Source of the DNA: Macrophomina tecta
Lineage: Eukaryota; Ascomycota; Dothideomycetes; Botryosphaeriales; Botryosphaeriaceae
Assembly: GCA_024180945.1 (NCBI GenBank)
Contig: JAKSGN010000002.1
Coordinates: forward strand, 372,001 to 436,000
Length of the DNA stretch: 64,000 bases
Direction: 5' to 3'
Both the position numbers and the translations under genes were made by a program. The stretch's first letter is position 1, and every line of letters begins with the position of its first letter. Positions 1 through 10,737 of the stretch are shown here, piece after piece. The notes beneath the pieces were generated by a model, which was not told the origin of the DNA, did no database searches, and saw nothing but the letters and a program-made list of their open reading frames with translations.

Positions 1-1556
1 TTTCCCAGGGCGCTCAATCCGCCATTCTGAACCACGCTCGATGGCGGCGGTTTGAAGCAACCATGTCCATCTGCACAGCCACATACTTGAGGGCGAAGGG
101 AGTCGTGTCCCGACTATTGCACCCTCCAATCATAGTCTGCTATCACAGAGCGGAGGTCTATCTCAGACTCAACCTACCTCAGACTGCTGTATTGCAGTCC
201 AAGCTCCCAAGACAGAGAGAATACCATGCAACCGCACCCGCAACCGACCACTGTCCCCGACTCAGCGTCATGCTGTCGAAATCCCGGTGTTTGATCTTCT
301 TATGCGCTGTAAGAAAATACGTGAGCTTTCCACCGCATACTTTGATGGTGCTTGGGTATCGGGAATGTTGGTTCAGCTAGACTAGTATCCTAGAGGTGCA
401 AACAGGGGCCTGGCGCCACGGACTGCAAAAGACCATTTAATGCGTCCGGCTCGCACCCAATCAGCTCGCGCATGAACGGCTGCCAGCAATCCCTGGCCAG
501 CTTCCCGGGCCCGTCCTCGGCTTGCGTGTACCTGCATTCCGGGTAGGACCGCCTTCTCCTGAATGTTTCTCTGCATTTCTACGCAGATGAGAGCAATTGT
601 CGCAGCCGGGCGATCCAAATGACGGGGGCAAATTGGAGGCGAGCTCCGGCGCAGCGTGACGTGCGCACGCCCAAAGTCCGTCGAGCCATGCCATCATCCA
701 CACGGCACGGGCGCAGGGTGCTGTTGTTCTCGACGCCAGAAAAGCGGAAACGGGGAGCGCCAAGCGGGGCGCGTTCGATTGTGGAGACCAGCGTGCAGTG
801 GTGCTTGGCCGACGTGATCGACCGGGAGGATCGCTGTGCTAGAGCGCTGGAGCGCGCGGTGGGGTGGGCTGCTGCGCAGCATTTTCTCTCATTTGCACCG
901 CGTGCGCAGCTCGTGCTGCAGTGTTTCGCGTGCAACAACTTTCCCCCGGCCTTGCTCGATCCGTTGGTGGCAGCGGGCACGCGAGCGCCGCGGCAGTTGT
1001 GTTGGGCGCTTGGCCAACGGCGGGCTCGGCGCGAGCGCTAAATTTGGGGGGGGGAGGGGGGAGTGTGTGTGGGCAAGGATGGGAGGCCAGCAGACGGCGG
1101 CGGAAAGGCAGGGCTGCGCGGTGGATGACAACACGCGCAGAGAAATCGGCGCTAGGGTCTTTTGTCAACGCACGGTGCGACTCCCGCCATCGCATCCGCT
1201 GGAGAGAGAGAGAGGGAAGCGCTGGCCCTCGCTCGCCTACGTAACCTTAAGGCCCCATGGTCTCGCTCGTCCCGGCTTGTCTCCAGTTCTTCTCCAGGCC
1301 TTCCGCGCACAACCCACCCCTCCTCCTCCTCCTCCTCCGCCGCCGCCCCCGTCGTCCACACTGCTCTTCTCGCACGCAAGCTGCAGGGCAGTGAGAGCCG
1401 CACCTGTCAATGGCCTAGACGCACACCGCGACCAGCTCTTCCCTCGCCACTCGTTTTACCTCTTTTCCGCCGTCGTTCCGCACATATCAGCCCGCGCCCC
1501 CGCGCTCCTCCACTCGTTATCGGAGCCCTCGTTTGGCCAGCAACACCGCGCGCCCC
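1..1556. other. Upstream region of the CSC1-type gene
   Basis: No gene is recognised here. The open frames on both strands lack recognisable domains and overlap one another. The stretch is GC-rich and holds a long G run (1046-1061, nine G, A, six G) and a TCC repeat (1321-1350). It then turns pyrimidine-rich up to the start codon at 1557. I read the right part as promoter and 5' leader of the channel gene. The far left could hold the end of another gene that I cannot identify. Confidence 0.4.
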
Positions 1557-3625
1557 ATGTCGTGGCCGCGCGCATCCGCCCCCGGGCTCCTGCTGCCCCG
1601 CGCGGAACAGAGCGGCACCGACACCTTCGTCCAGCTCATCCAGAACCCTTTCAACACCGAGGTGCGTTGTTGATACTGAGCTCTTCCCCTGCTGCGCCTC
1701 CGGCCCGGAGAACTGACTCGCGGCTTTCAAACACGACAGTTGAGCGAGAAAGCTTTCTGGTCCTCGCTGGGCTACTCCGTCGGTGCCGCTATCCTTTTTG
1801 CCCTGCTTTTCTGCCTGCTCCGCCCCTACAACAGTACCGTCTACGCCCCCCGCCTGAAGCATGCCGACGAGAAGCACGCCCCTCCCGCCGTTACCAAAGG
1901 CGTCTTCGCCTGGGTGCAGCCCGTCATCAAGACCCGTGAGCAATTGCTCATCGAGAAGGTCGGCCTCGACGCCACTGTTTTCCTGCGCTTCACCAAGATG
2001 TGCCGGAACATCCTCATAATCCTGTCCGTGATCGGCTGTGGCGTGTACATTCCGCTCAACCTGATCGAGAACGCAAAGCAGCATTACCTGGGCCAAGTGA
2101 GCACGTTCATGAAATTCACGCCTCTCGGCGTGTGGGGAAAGGCGTGTTGGGCGCATGTGCTGCTGTCGTATGTCTTCGACATTGTCGTCTGTTACTTCCT
2201 GTGGTCCAACTACAAGGCCGTCGCGAAGATGCGGAGAGACTATTTCGACAGCCCGGAGTACCAGAACAGCTTGCATTCGCGCACATTGATGGTACGGTGG
2301 ACCACCGATCCCCACCTCTGGGGCTAGTGCTGACCGTATCTTTAGGTTACTGACATCAGTAAAAGCTTCCGTACCGATGAGGGTGTCTGCAGGATTGTCG
2401 ACGAAATAAGGGCGACAGAAGACCATCCTAGAGGAGTCATTGCCCGCAACGTGAAGGATCTCCCGGAGCTTATTGAGCAGCATGAGGCGGCGGTGCGAGA
2501 GTTGGAAGAAGTGCTAGCCAAATATTTGAGGAAGCCAGATTATCTACCGCCCAACCGACCCACTTGTAAGACGCAGAAGAAGGATCGGACGTATGCACCG
2601 GGGACGAAAGTGGATGCCATCGACTATCTGACGTCGCGGATCAAGAACCTAGAAGTCGAAATCAAGGAGGTGAGGCTTTCGGTCGACAATCGGAACGCTC
2701 TCCCGTACGGCTTTGCTAGTTACGAGTGCATCGAAGATGCCCATGGGGTTGCACATGCCGCCCGCAGGAAGCACCCTCATGGCTCGACGATCAAGCTCGC
2801 GCCAAAGCCTAGCGACCTTATTTGGAAGAACCTTCCTTTAAAGCCCCAACAACGCCGTTGGAGAGCCTTCCTCAACAACCTCTGGGTTACTGTCCTCACT
2901 GTTGTCTGGATCGTTCCTAACGGTCTCATTGCCGTTTTCCTGTCGAACTTGTCAAATCTCGGGCTCGTGTGGCCGGCTTTTCAGACCGAACTTTCGGCAA
3001 ATCCCAAGACCTGGTCTGCCATTCAAGGTATTGCGGCTCCGTTGATCACTACACTCTTCTACTTCTTCCTGCCCGTCATCTTCAGGCGTCTCTCCATGAA
3101 CGCTGGCGATTATTCCAAAACCTCTCGGGAAAGGCACGTTACGCACAAACTTTATGCCTTCTTCATCTTCAACAATCTGATTGTGTTTTCGCTGTTCTCG
3201 ACAGCCTGGAAATACGCCGCCGCTGTCATCGACGCTGAAAAGCAAACGGATATTTGGACAGCTCTCAAGGCAGCTGAACCTTTCGCCAACTTGATGACTG
3301 CATTCTGCGATGTGTCCCCTTTCTGGCTGAATTACCTGCTGCAGCGTAATTTCGGAGCTGCTTGGGATCTCTCGCAGCTCGGAAACATGAGCTGGGGTTG
3401 GATAGTCCGCACCTTTACCAACCCAACACCCCGCCGCCTCATCGAACTCACCGCCCCTCCCCCCTTCGACTACGCCGCTTACTACAACTACTTCCTCTAT
3501 TACACTACCATTGCTCTGGTGTTTGCGCCATTTCAGCCTCTAGTCCTCGTTGTCGCTGCCGCGTACTTTACAATGGACAGTTACTTAAAGAAATATCTCC
3601 TACTGTGAGTATTGTCCCCACGGAG

Positions 3626-3656
<31 letters not shown>

Positions 3657-4743
3657 CTCTTCTCTTTTGAGGGGGACCGTTGCTAATGCTCGTCAAAGTT
3701 ACGTTTTCATTACGAAACACGAGTCGGGAGGTTCGTTCTGGCGCGTGCTATACAACAGAGTCCTCTTCGCCACATTTTTTGCCAACTTCGTCACCGCTCT
3801 CTTCGTCGCGGCTAGGAAAGAGACGGTGAATCAGCTCGTTTGCATGATTCCTATCGTTTTCCTGCTCGGAGGCTTCAAATGGTACTGCATGCGCACGTTC
3901 GATGATGACATGCACTATTACAGCAAGGGCAACGTTAAGGGCCGTGAAGAGGGTCTCCCAGAGAAGAAGAAGCGCCGTGACCGTGTCGGTGTTCGTTTCG
4001 GTCATCCAGCGCTCTACAAGCCTCTCATGACGCCCATGGTCCACTCGAAGTCACAGCACCTCCTCAGTCAGGTCTACCGGGGCCGTTTAGAGGCCGATAT
4101 GGATGGTGCTACGACCGGTTATGGCGATACGTACAACTTAGATCAGATGTCGAAGACGCGCCCAGGCAAATCTGCTGCGCCCAATGCACCCTTTGAACTC
4201 GTCAACGATTCGCAACTCGACTTCGAGAACTTCCGCCACCGTGCGGAGTTCCGCGAGGAGTTTGGCGGTGACGGCGAGCTTTACGGCCGGCCAAGCGACA
4301 TGTCGCGCCCTGGCACGCCGGGTACCTTCCGCACCGGCTACGACAGCTCGAATGGCTCACGTCCAGGCTCCCCAGCTTTGTTCAACCACGACTCCCCGTA
4401 TCGTGGCTCTCACGACTCCGACCGCACCTTCACCGAAGGCGACCCAACCGCCGGCGGTGCTACTTATCCGGCAGGCTACCACAACCCCATCTTGGCGAAT
4501 CAGTCGCGGTCTTATAGCCCGCTGCGCCGGATGTCATCAGAAGATCTCGCCGGGCCAGCGCAGACGCACAATGCGGGCATGTATAGCGCGTCAAATGACT
4601 TCTCGGATGTCAATCTCGTCGGCGGCGCGGCGCCGATGGGACATGCGAGCAGGATGGGATATAGCCGCGTAGGGGGACCAGGCGGTGCGCCAGAGATAGA
4701 GGAGGAAACAAGTTATGACTTCTTCCGGAGGGGGAGAGGGTGA
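1557..4743 (+). CDS. CSC1/OSCA1-type (Phm7-like) osmosensitive calcium-permeable channel
   Basis: Multi-pass membrane protein of the CSC1/OSCA/TMEM63 family (DUF221, RSN1_7TM), expected to act as a mechano- or osmosensitive cation channel in the plasma membrane or endomembranes. I join four exons: 1557-1661, 1740-2291, 2346-3604, 3699-4743. The introns are 78, 54 and 94 nt, all GT-AG, giving 986 aa. A first membrane helix lies at about residues 46-66. A cytosolic domain with a coiled coil (about 255-375) precedes the main membrane block from about 385 (LNNLWVTVLTVVWIVPNGL) to about 690. The join CT|T restores KKYLLLYVFITKHESGG, a conserved family stretch. The tail has the fungal Phm7-type motif HPALYKPLMTPMVHSK, then a long Ser/Gly/Arg-rich disordered end. 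The start at 1557 is chosen because exon 1 then splices in frame to the helix. Fungi have several paralogues, so no symbol is given. Confidence 0.9.
3626..3652 (+). repeat. (TC)n microsatellite in intron 3 of the channel gene
   Basis: An uninterrupted TC dinucleotide run of 27 nt lies within the third intron (3605-3698). It doubles as a pyrimidine tract but sits in the left half of the intron, so it is likely just a length-variable microsatellite. Confidence 0.9.
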
Positions 4744-5825
4744 GATGAGATGAAGATTTTCTCATGTCGGTCTTCATCTTTTGTTTTTCTTTGCAATATT
4801 ACATGTGAATGAGCGTGCTGGTTTTCCGCTTGTTTTCTCTTTACTAGACGGATCTTTGCACCGCGGGGCCGCGGTTTTCACTTGATAGGGATCTATCCTT
4901 TCCGCGTTGCATGACTGCATGGTAGATGGCGCGCTTTCTCTTGTCCTTTTTTCTTTTCTCTGCCCATTCCACTCGGTGCGAGAATTAGGCATTCGTATCT
5001 TTGTGTGGGTGGCTGTTTCGTTTGCTACGGGGCTTGTTCTTGGAGCGCAAGGGCGGCAGAGGCATCCAGGACAGGTGGAGTAGAAGGATGGAGGTAGGAG
5101 AGTTGACTGTGTGATAGCACTGTTCGTCTTGTTCCTTGTACGAAATGATGATTTTCAAGCGACTGGTACAAATAGGTGGTGGGAGGAAGAAGGCGAAAGG
5201 GAAGAGAAGGGGTTGGGAAATAATGGAAAGGGATGATAACTACGTTTTGTATGAATAGGAGTCGATTGTCTACGAAATAAAATGGGCGCTTGAGGGAAGC
5301 GATAGACGAGGCCGGAGGAAGAGGGACAAGGATAGCTAATTAAGTAGCAGGATACAAATAGCCGGCGTAGCAATCTATCTGCCTCGTTGATCGTTGTAGC
5401 GGCAATAACGACCTGGGAGATCAGATGGAAATTGCCCGAGAATCATATCCTGCGAAAGTTCCCATATTGCCACGAGCGCAGGAGACGTGCTGGTTGCACC
5501 TGCTGTGACTGTTGCCTGGCACCACAGCTGCAGGCTTATGCTGGGATTATGAGTCCTCAAGCGGCGCTCTCGACTGGTACTGTATCGCGAGAAGCGTCTT
5601 CAGGAAGAGAACCGTTGCTTCTACGAAAGGTTCGTGTGACTGGTCCGAGCAGACAGCTCGATGCCGGTCGCGTCCATCCGTCTCCGTTGTTGGCGTGGCG
5701 ACAGACGCGCAGAAGTGGTTGCCTGTCCGCCGCGTTCGTCAGAATTACTGGCAGGTTTTCTTCTCCGACGCTAAGCGCGCTCCGATCGAATCCCTGCCTC
5801 TGATATGTCACTCTCCTCCCCGGCC
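4744..5825. other. 3' flank of the channel gene; no gene seen
   Basis: This is the 3' untranslated region of the channel gene followed by sequence with no recognisable protein or RNA gene. Short open frames on both strands (for example 5387-5803 and 5155-5373) have no domain, no ATG-plus-splice logic, and run into the U2 gene or its promoter. Confidence 0.4.
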
Positions 5826-5894
5826 ATTGGTCGCTGTGGGCCCAATTCCACAGATTCCAACCACACGGACCAGTCGCTGCGGGTATATAAAGAG
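5826..5894 (+). promoter_or_regulatory. Putative promoter of the U2 snRNA gene
   Basis: An inverted CCAAT (ATTGG, 5826-5830), a direct CCAAT (5842-5846) and a clear TATA box TATATAAAGAG (5884-5894) precede the U2 gene. The TATA lies about 40-50 nt before the inferred RNA start at 5934. U2 is made by RNA polymerase II, so a TATA here fits. The CCAAT boxes are candidates only. Confidence 0.55.
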
Positions 5895-5933
5895 GCCTGC
5901 CCTCCCTCGGACTCCTGCTCTTCTTTTTTCTTT

Positions 5934-6120
5934 AGCTCTCTTTGCCTTTTGGCTTAGATCAAGTGTAGTATCTGTTCTTTTCAGTTTAATCTCTGAAACG
6001 TTCCTACGGGAACATTCGTGATTAATCTTGTTTTTGGAATCAGGGAGACGACCGCTGAGCTTGCTCATGTCGCCTCCCACAGTGTCGCCCGTATTGCACT
6101 GCCTCGGGCTGACGCGAACC
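5934..6120 (+). ncRNA. U2 spliceosomal snRNA
   Basis: U2 snRNA base-pairs with the intron branch site in the spliceosome. The 5' third is nearly the textbook fungal U2: TTTGCCTTTTGGCTTAGATC (5941-5960), then the branch-recognition hexamer GTAGTA (5965-5970) and TTTTCAGTTTAATCTCTGAA forming stem IIa. Stem IIb is GTTCC-TACG-GGAAC (6000-6013). The Sm-like site TTTTTGG is at 6031-6037. Stem III pairs GGGAG (6043-6047) with CTCCC (6074-6078). Stem IV pairs GTC.GCCCG (6084-6091) with CGGGC.GAC (6105-6113) around the loop TATTGCACTGCC, which resembles the U2B''/U2A' binding loop. The length of about 187 nt matches the S. pombe U2 (186 nt). The 3' end is estimated from stem IV. Introns in this window carry CTAAC branch sites that this RNA would recognise. 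Confidence 0.95.
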
Positions 6121-7062
6121 GCTACCACTTTTTCGTTGGGACACTCGCCATGCGCGGGTGCTTAAGGAAGAAGTATTTCCATGTTGATGCGTGCGGCTGC
6201 TCCTAAAAACTCGTGGAAACGCGACGGAATAAGCAGCCAGCAGGTCGCGTTTCAGTTGCCCAACGTGACTTACTTCCGGTGCAGCATTATCGTCGCAAGA
6301 TGCCCGGCCGACCCCTCGACTATCAGCTGGCAGTGCCAGTTGCCAATAGAACCGACGAACAGCGAGTCGCCTGGTTTCGCAGGGCAGCGCGCTCCAGTGC
6401 AAGCTAGCTCGCAATTTTCGATGGTGCAGGCAGGAAGGAGCGGTTTGCTCTCAAAAGGGCCAGGAAGGCAGCGCTGCGCGACAGCGGGCACGAGAAGCAG
6501 TGCGACTGGACCCATTCGCACATGGGTTCCGCGGATGACATCTGGATTATTGCTTTCTGTGCGCGGAGCATGTATTTGTTCATCGACAGATTGCCGTCGA
6601 CACTCGAAGCGGCCTCCAAATGCACATGTTCTCATCCACACAAATGATCCAGTCTTGCACGCGATGAGGTTGATCCTCTTGGGGGCACGGCTGCTTTTCT
6701 TTGTGCTATATAAAGAGTCTCACGCAGCTGCAGAGTGCAGCGATAGAGTGACGACTTGTATCAAGACCACCTGCTGGGATTGCTGACTGGGTTGTGGTTA
6801 TTTTCGAGATTCCCATCCCATGGCGCAGCCGAAGACGAGGAAGAAAATACGGAATCCGTCAAGCCCTCATCAGCAACGTCTCAATTTAATGACTTCGTCC
6901 AAGAGGGCAGCAAGCGGAACGTGAAAGTAAACTCGCAATCAGTTTCTTCAGCAGTATCGACCGCGTAGCAACGTGTAACTTGGCCCCCCCCTTTTTTTTT
7001 TTTTTTTACCAAGATCGCCATCAACCAATCGTCAGCCACTCGACTGCTCACAGAGCTACGCT
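6121..7062. other. Convergent gap between U2 and TTI1; second TATA element
   Basis: No protein gene is supported. An 11-mer identical to the U2 TATA box (TATATAAAGAG) occurs at 6707-6717 on the same strand. What follows does not match U1, U4, U5 or U6. A run of C then T (about 6984-7008) lies near the TTI1 3' end. The longest open frame (6181-6786) has no domain and no coding character. Confidence 0.4.
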
Positions 7063-10000
7063 TCATAACCCGACGCTCACAAAATCTCTTCCCTTCCACG
7101 GCTTCGGCCTCTTCCTCCCCGCCCTCTCGATTGTAGTTTTCTTCCCGGCCCCATTGCTCTTCTTCGCCTCCCATCGTAAGAGAGTCAGCCACACCGCGTC
7201 AGCGTTCCGCATCTCAAACACCTCCTTCAGATCCTCCTTCTCCACCACAACCGGCAACAACAATTCCAATACCTCTTGAAATGCCTTCTCATCGATCTGC
7301 ACCGTCTCGACGATCGTCTTGAAAAGCTTGATCAAAGCACCCCGGATGATGCGTGTCGGCGCTGACGTGTAGTAAGGCTCCACCTGGCCGCTTGTCACAC
7401 CCGCGCCATCACCGCTTCCGCCGCCACCTTGAACAAGTAGCGACGAGCCACCCGCGGGTTTCCGGGTGTTCGAGTTAAATGTCTGCTTTTTCTGTCCACC
7501 GGTGTGATACAAATTGATGAGCGTCGGCCACACAGCATCAACACGGCTCCTCATGAAGTCTCCCGCGCACCTACACATCAGAGCCATAATTTCCAGAGCG
7601 CCCGAAACGACGTACGCCTCGCTGTCGTCCAGCCTCGGAACAAGGACGGGCCAGAGCGTATTGACCAAGGGGAGGAAGGAGTTTTCGTGCTTCGCGAGGG
7701 TGGGGAAAGTCGTATTGAGAAGGTCGAGAAGCGAGGTGCGGAGAGTAGGCGACGAGGAGGTGAGGTAGTGCTGCGTAAGTTCGGAGATACGTAGGAGAAG
7801 GCTGTAGGTCTTTGGTGCTGGCGGTGGCGGGTCGGGCGGAGGCGCTGAACCCTCGTCGTCCATTTCGCCGTCGTCGTTGTCATTCTCGGCCTCGTCTTCG
7901 TCGACTTCGTGGATGAGAGGGTTCTTATCTTTCTTGAGATCCTTCCATGGTCGACGAGGCGTGAGCTCGACGATCTCCTCCGGGGATTCTTGCTTGGATT
8001 CACGGCTCTGAATGTCTTTCAACACTGCAATCACATCGTCGATGGATGTCAGGTGGTGAGGTATTTTTGCCTTGCTGACGTCCTTGACCTGTGCGATAGC
8101 CAACTGGGGTGTCTTGACACCTTCTTCCGCAATACCCTTCAGAACGGAGAAGAGCAGCTCGACCAGTTTGGGATAACCGTGAAAAGATTCTAAAGCGGCA
8201 AAGACGCTTCCGACTAGATCATCCAGATATGGAAGTAGGGAAGGTCCGGAAAGCTTGATCATCATTAGGAGGACCTGTGGTGCTTGCGGAGAGATGTCAA
8301 ACGTGTTTAGTTTCAACGCTACAGCGTTTACGAGGTAATCGACATTTTCAACGATCAAGCTCCCGACGTCCTTATAGTTACATGCGGCGGCTATGATGTT
8401 GAGGCATGTGATGGCATGGCTACGAAGCTCAGTTATCGGCGACCCAACAAGGTGAACGATCGGGTATAGCGCGTCGACCAGCTCTATTCGGAATTCTTCC
8501 TTCAGTGTCTCGGCTTGGAACGCAATTGCCTCCAGGGCCAGTGCTTTTAGTCTCCAGTCTGGATCGGGACCCGTCGATGAATCCTGTAGCAAGCCCAAAG
8601 AGAAGGAATAGAGCTCTTCCAAGAGCTCTTCTCGAGGCCCCACAGATGAGTCGCCAAAATCGAGGAAATCTACCATGAGTGCATCATTCTCCGATGAGAA
8701 CTTGAGGAGTTTGAGAGCAACCCAGAAGCTTGCTAATTGAGGTGCACCTGCGCTGAGTTGAAGCGAATCGACAAGTTCTCGTGCGGCGCTCATCGATGAT
8801 CTTGACATACTAACGCACTTGACCAAGTCCCCCAAATCATGGATTATCTCCCGCTGGGCACTATTGTCGTAGAATATTGGTTCAAATTCCATCGAAGGTC
8901 CGCCTGTGGTGGGATGTATCAAGTCCAAGGCAGCGCTGAATCCTGCAGCAGGAGCTATTTCTTTAAGCTTCGTTTGATCCAGCACCGCGGTAGAAAGCCC
9001 ATCACGTAGATTCGATGCTACAGCTCGGTCAACAATGTCTAGATCAACACCTTGCTCAGCTAGTAACTCGTAGCCCGTAGAAACTTGCTTGATGAGGCGA
9101 CGCTTGGCTGAATCATCAGGACTTTGCATGACGCGTGGAAGGGAAACGACCCAGCTGTGTATACTAGATCTCAGGAGTTCTGCAAATCTCGAATCAGCTG
9201 CCAGGATGTTTCGGACTGTGGATTTCATTTCGCCCTTGTCATCTGACCCACACAGGACGCTCATGGTCTCAGTCATCATGGCCGCCGAGTCTTTGAGAGA
9301 TTCGCGGCAATCTTCGAGAACGACCAAACAGAGGTCCAAAAGGGCTCTTCTGACTTCATCGCGTCCATGCTGCCGGATGCGAATGACGTTTGCCAACGCA
9401 AGCTTTACCTGTCCTGCTGTAGCCTTCAACCAGGACTGCGTGAGCTTTTGCCCCGAGGCCCTGCTGTTCTCATCGCTCGACGGGAGACCGTTGGTAAACG
9501 AGTCACTGAGAACAGCTCTGAAGAGGATATTCAATATTTCAAGGGCAAGACAGAGTAGTTCATAAGGCCGACGCTGCTTCGTCGACGGCGTGAGTACCTT
9601 TGCAAGTGCCGAAACAATTCCCGGGAGGAAGCTTGCAAGTGCTTCCCGATCCTTGAGTGCATTACAAGCAGATCTCAAAGCCTTCGCGGCGGAGAGCTGA
9701 ACATCGGTCGAAGCTCCATCTGTGACGCCTTCCAGGATGGTGACGATCGTCTGTCCTAAGGGGGGGATATTGTCGGCTGCTGTCAAAGCTCGTTGGCTGC
9801 GGTCATCCTGGCTATAGGTAATGAACAGTTCCGATAGACAGCGGAATCCGGCCGCTTGCAGTTCTTCGGACACGGCCGAGGACCGGCTCTGTTCTTGAGA
9901 AGCACCGCTGACTAGAACGGGGAGAAGAATGAGAAACTGCCGTGTCAAAGCTGGGTCGACTTTGACGCGCCAGCCGGTTTGGAGCAGCACAGCGAGGCAA

Positions 10001-10321
10001 TTCAATGTGAGTTCCAGGGCGACGACGGGAAACTTCTGTTTTTCCCGAAGAACGTGGGAGAGGGGAAAGAAGACATATTCGGCGAGCTTATCGTCAATTG
10101 CTTGAGGATAGGCTGCTGCTCCTTCTTGCAGAGTAGTGAGGAGATTCTTCAAGGCATCAATGACGTCCTTGGGGTTGCCATTGCGGGCGACCACGCGCAA
10201 TACGGCCTGGCTGAGGTTGACGCAGTGTGGCTTGAGCTGCAGAAGATCAGCACGGACATGCCCTACCGGATGATGTGTGAGGGAGCTTTACCTGTTGGAA
10301 TATGCGGCTCCTTTGGTCCAT
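7063..10321 (-). CDS. TTI1, Tel2-interacting HEAT-repeat protein of the TTT complex
   Basis: TTI1 works with Tel2 and Tti2 as an Hsp90 co-chaperone that matures PI3K-like kinases (Tel1, Mec1, Tor, Tra1). The gene has two exons on the minus strand: 10292-10321 (MDQRSRIFQQ) and 7063-10236, split by a 55-nt GT-AG intron. The join gives FQQ|LKPHCVNLSQAVLRV, the conserved N-terminus of fungal TTI1. The protein is 1067 aa and almost wholly alpha-helical HEAT-like repeats, the family's usual size and build. An acidic disordered insert with a proline stretch (about residues 755-790) interrupts the repeats. It is head-to-head with PDS5. The name rests on the N-terminal motif, length and overall pattern. 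Confidence 0.85.
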
Positions 10322-10737
10322 GATGTATGCTGGCGACGGCGGATAGGAGGAGAAGCTCTACGGCACGGCGGCCATTTGGCGGATGAGGCAGAGCCAAGCA
10401 GCTACAGGAGAAGCACGCGACAGTAGCCGGAGATTCTGAGTGATTCCACGGGCAGAGGGTCGTCGGGCGCGTGCTAGGCGGCGGCGGCGGCGGCGGCTCC
10501 GGGCAGTGAAGCTTTGGAGCTCGAGCGAGTCGCGTCGCCGAAAGTCAGCGCCCGTCCCAAACGCGTACCACGTCACGCAGCCAGCAACCACCGCGCCCCT
10601 CTCCTCCCGCCATCCCGACGCGTCTCTCTCCAATCCGCCCTCCCCCAGCACCGTGCGCCCGCCCGTCTTCCTGCGTCGCCGCTGAACTCTCCATTGCGCT
10701 TCGGCGCATTCCACCGCCTCCTGGAGACACCGCCATC
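10322..10737. promoter_or_regulatory. Divergent TTI1/PDS5 promoter with two MCB-like boxes
   Basis: This is the shared 416-bp upstream region. It holds a GGC repeat (about 10478-10497) and two copies of ACGCGT (10561-10566 and 10618-10623), 172 and 115 nt before the PDS5 start codon. ACGCGT is the MluI cell-cycle box bound by MBF in yeasts. Single copies occur elsewhere in the window by chance, so only the pairing is suggestive. Confidence 0.45.

Noticed and set aside
836..1939. 367-codon plus-strand open frame running into the channel gene
   Set aside because: Wrong frame at the channel exons, with Pro and Ser runs from GC-rich repeats. The true start at 1557 explains the protein.
1407..2483. 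358-codon minus-strand open frame
   Set aside because: Antisense to exons 1-3 of the channel gene, and it crosses true introns.
6181..6786. 201-codon plus-strand open frame just after U2
   Set aside because: No domain and no codon bias. It lies in the 3' flank of the U2 gene.
6757..6900. A further snRNA after the second TATA element
   Set aside because: The sequence does not match U1, U4, U5 or U6 signatures.
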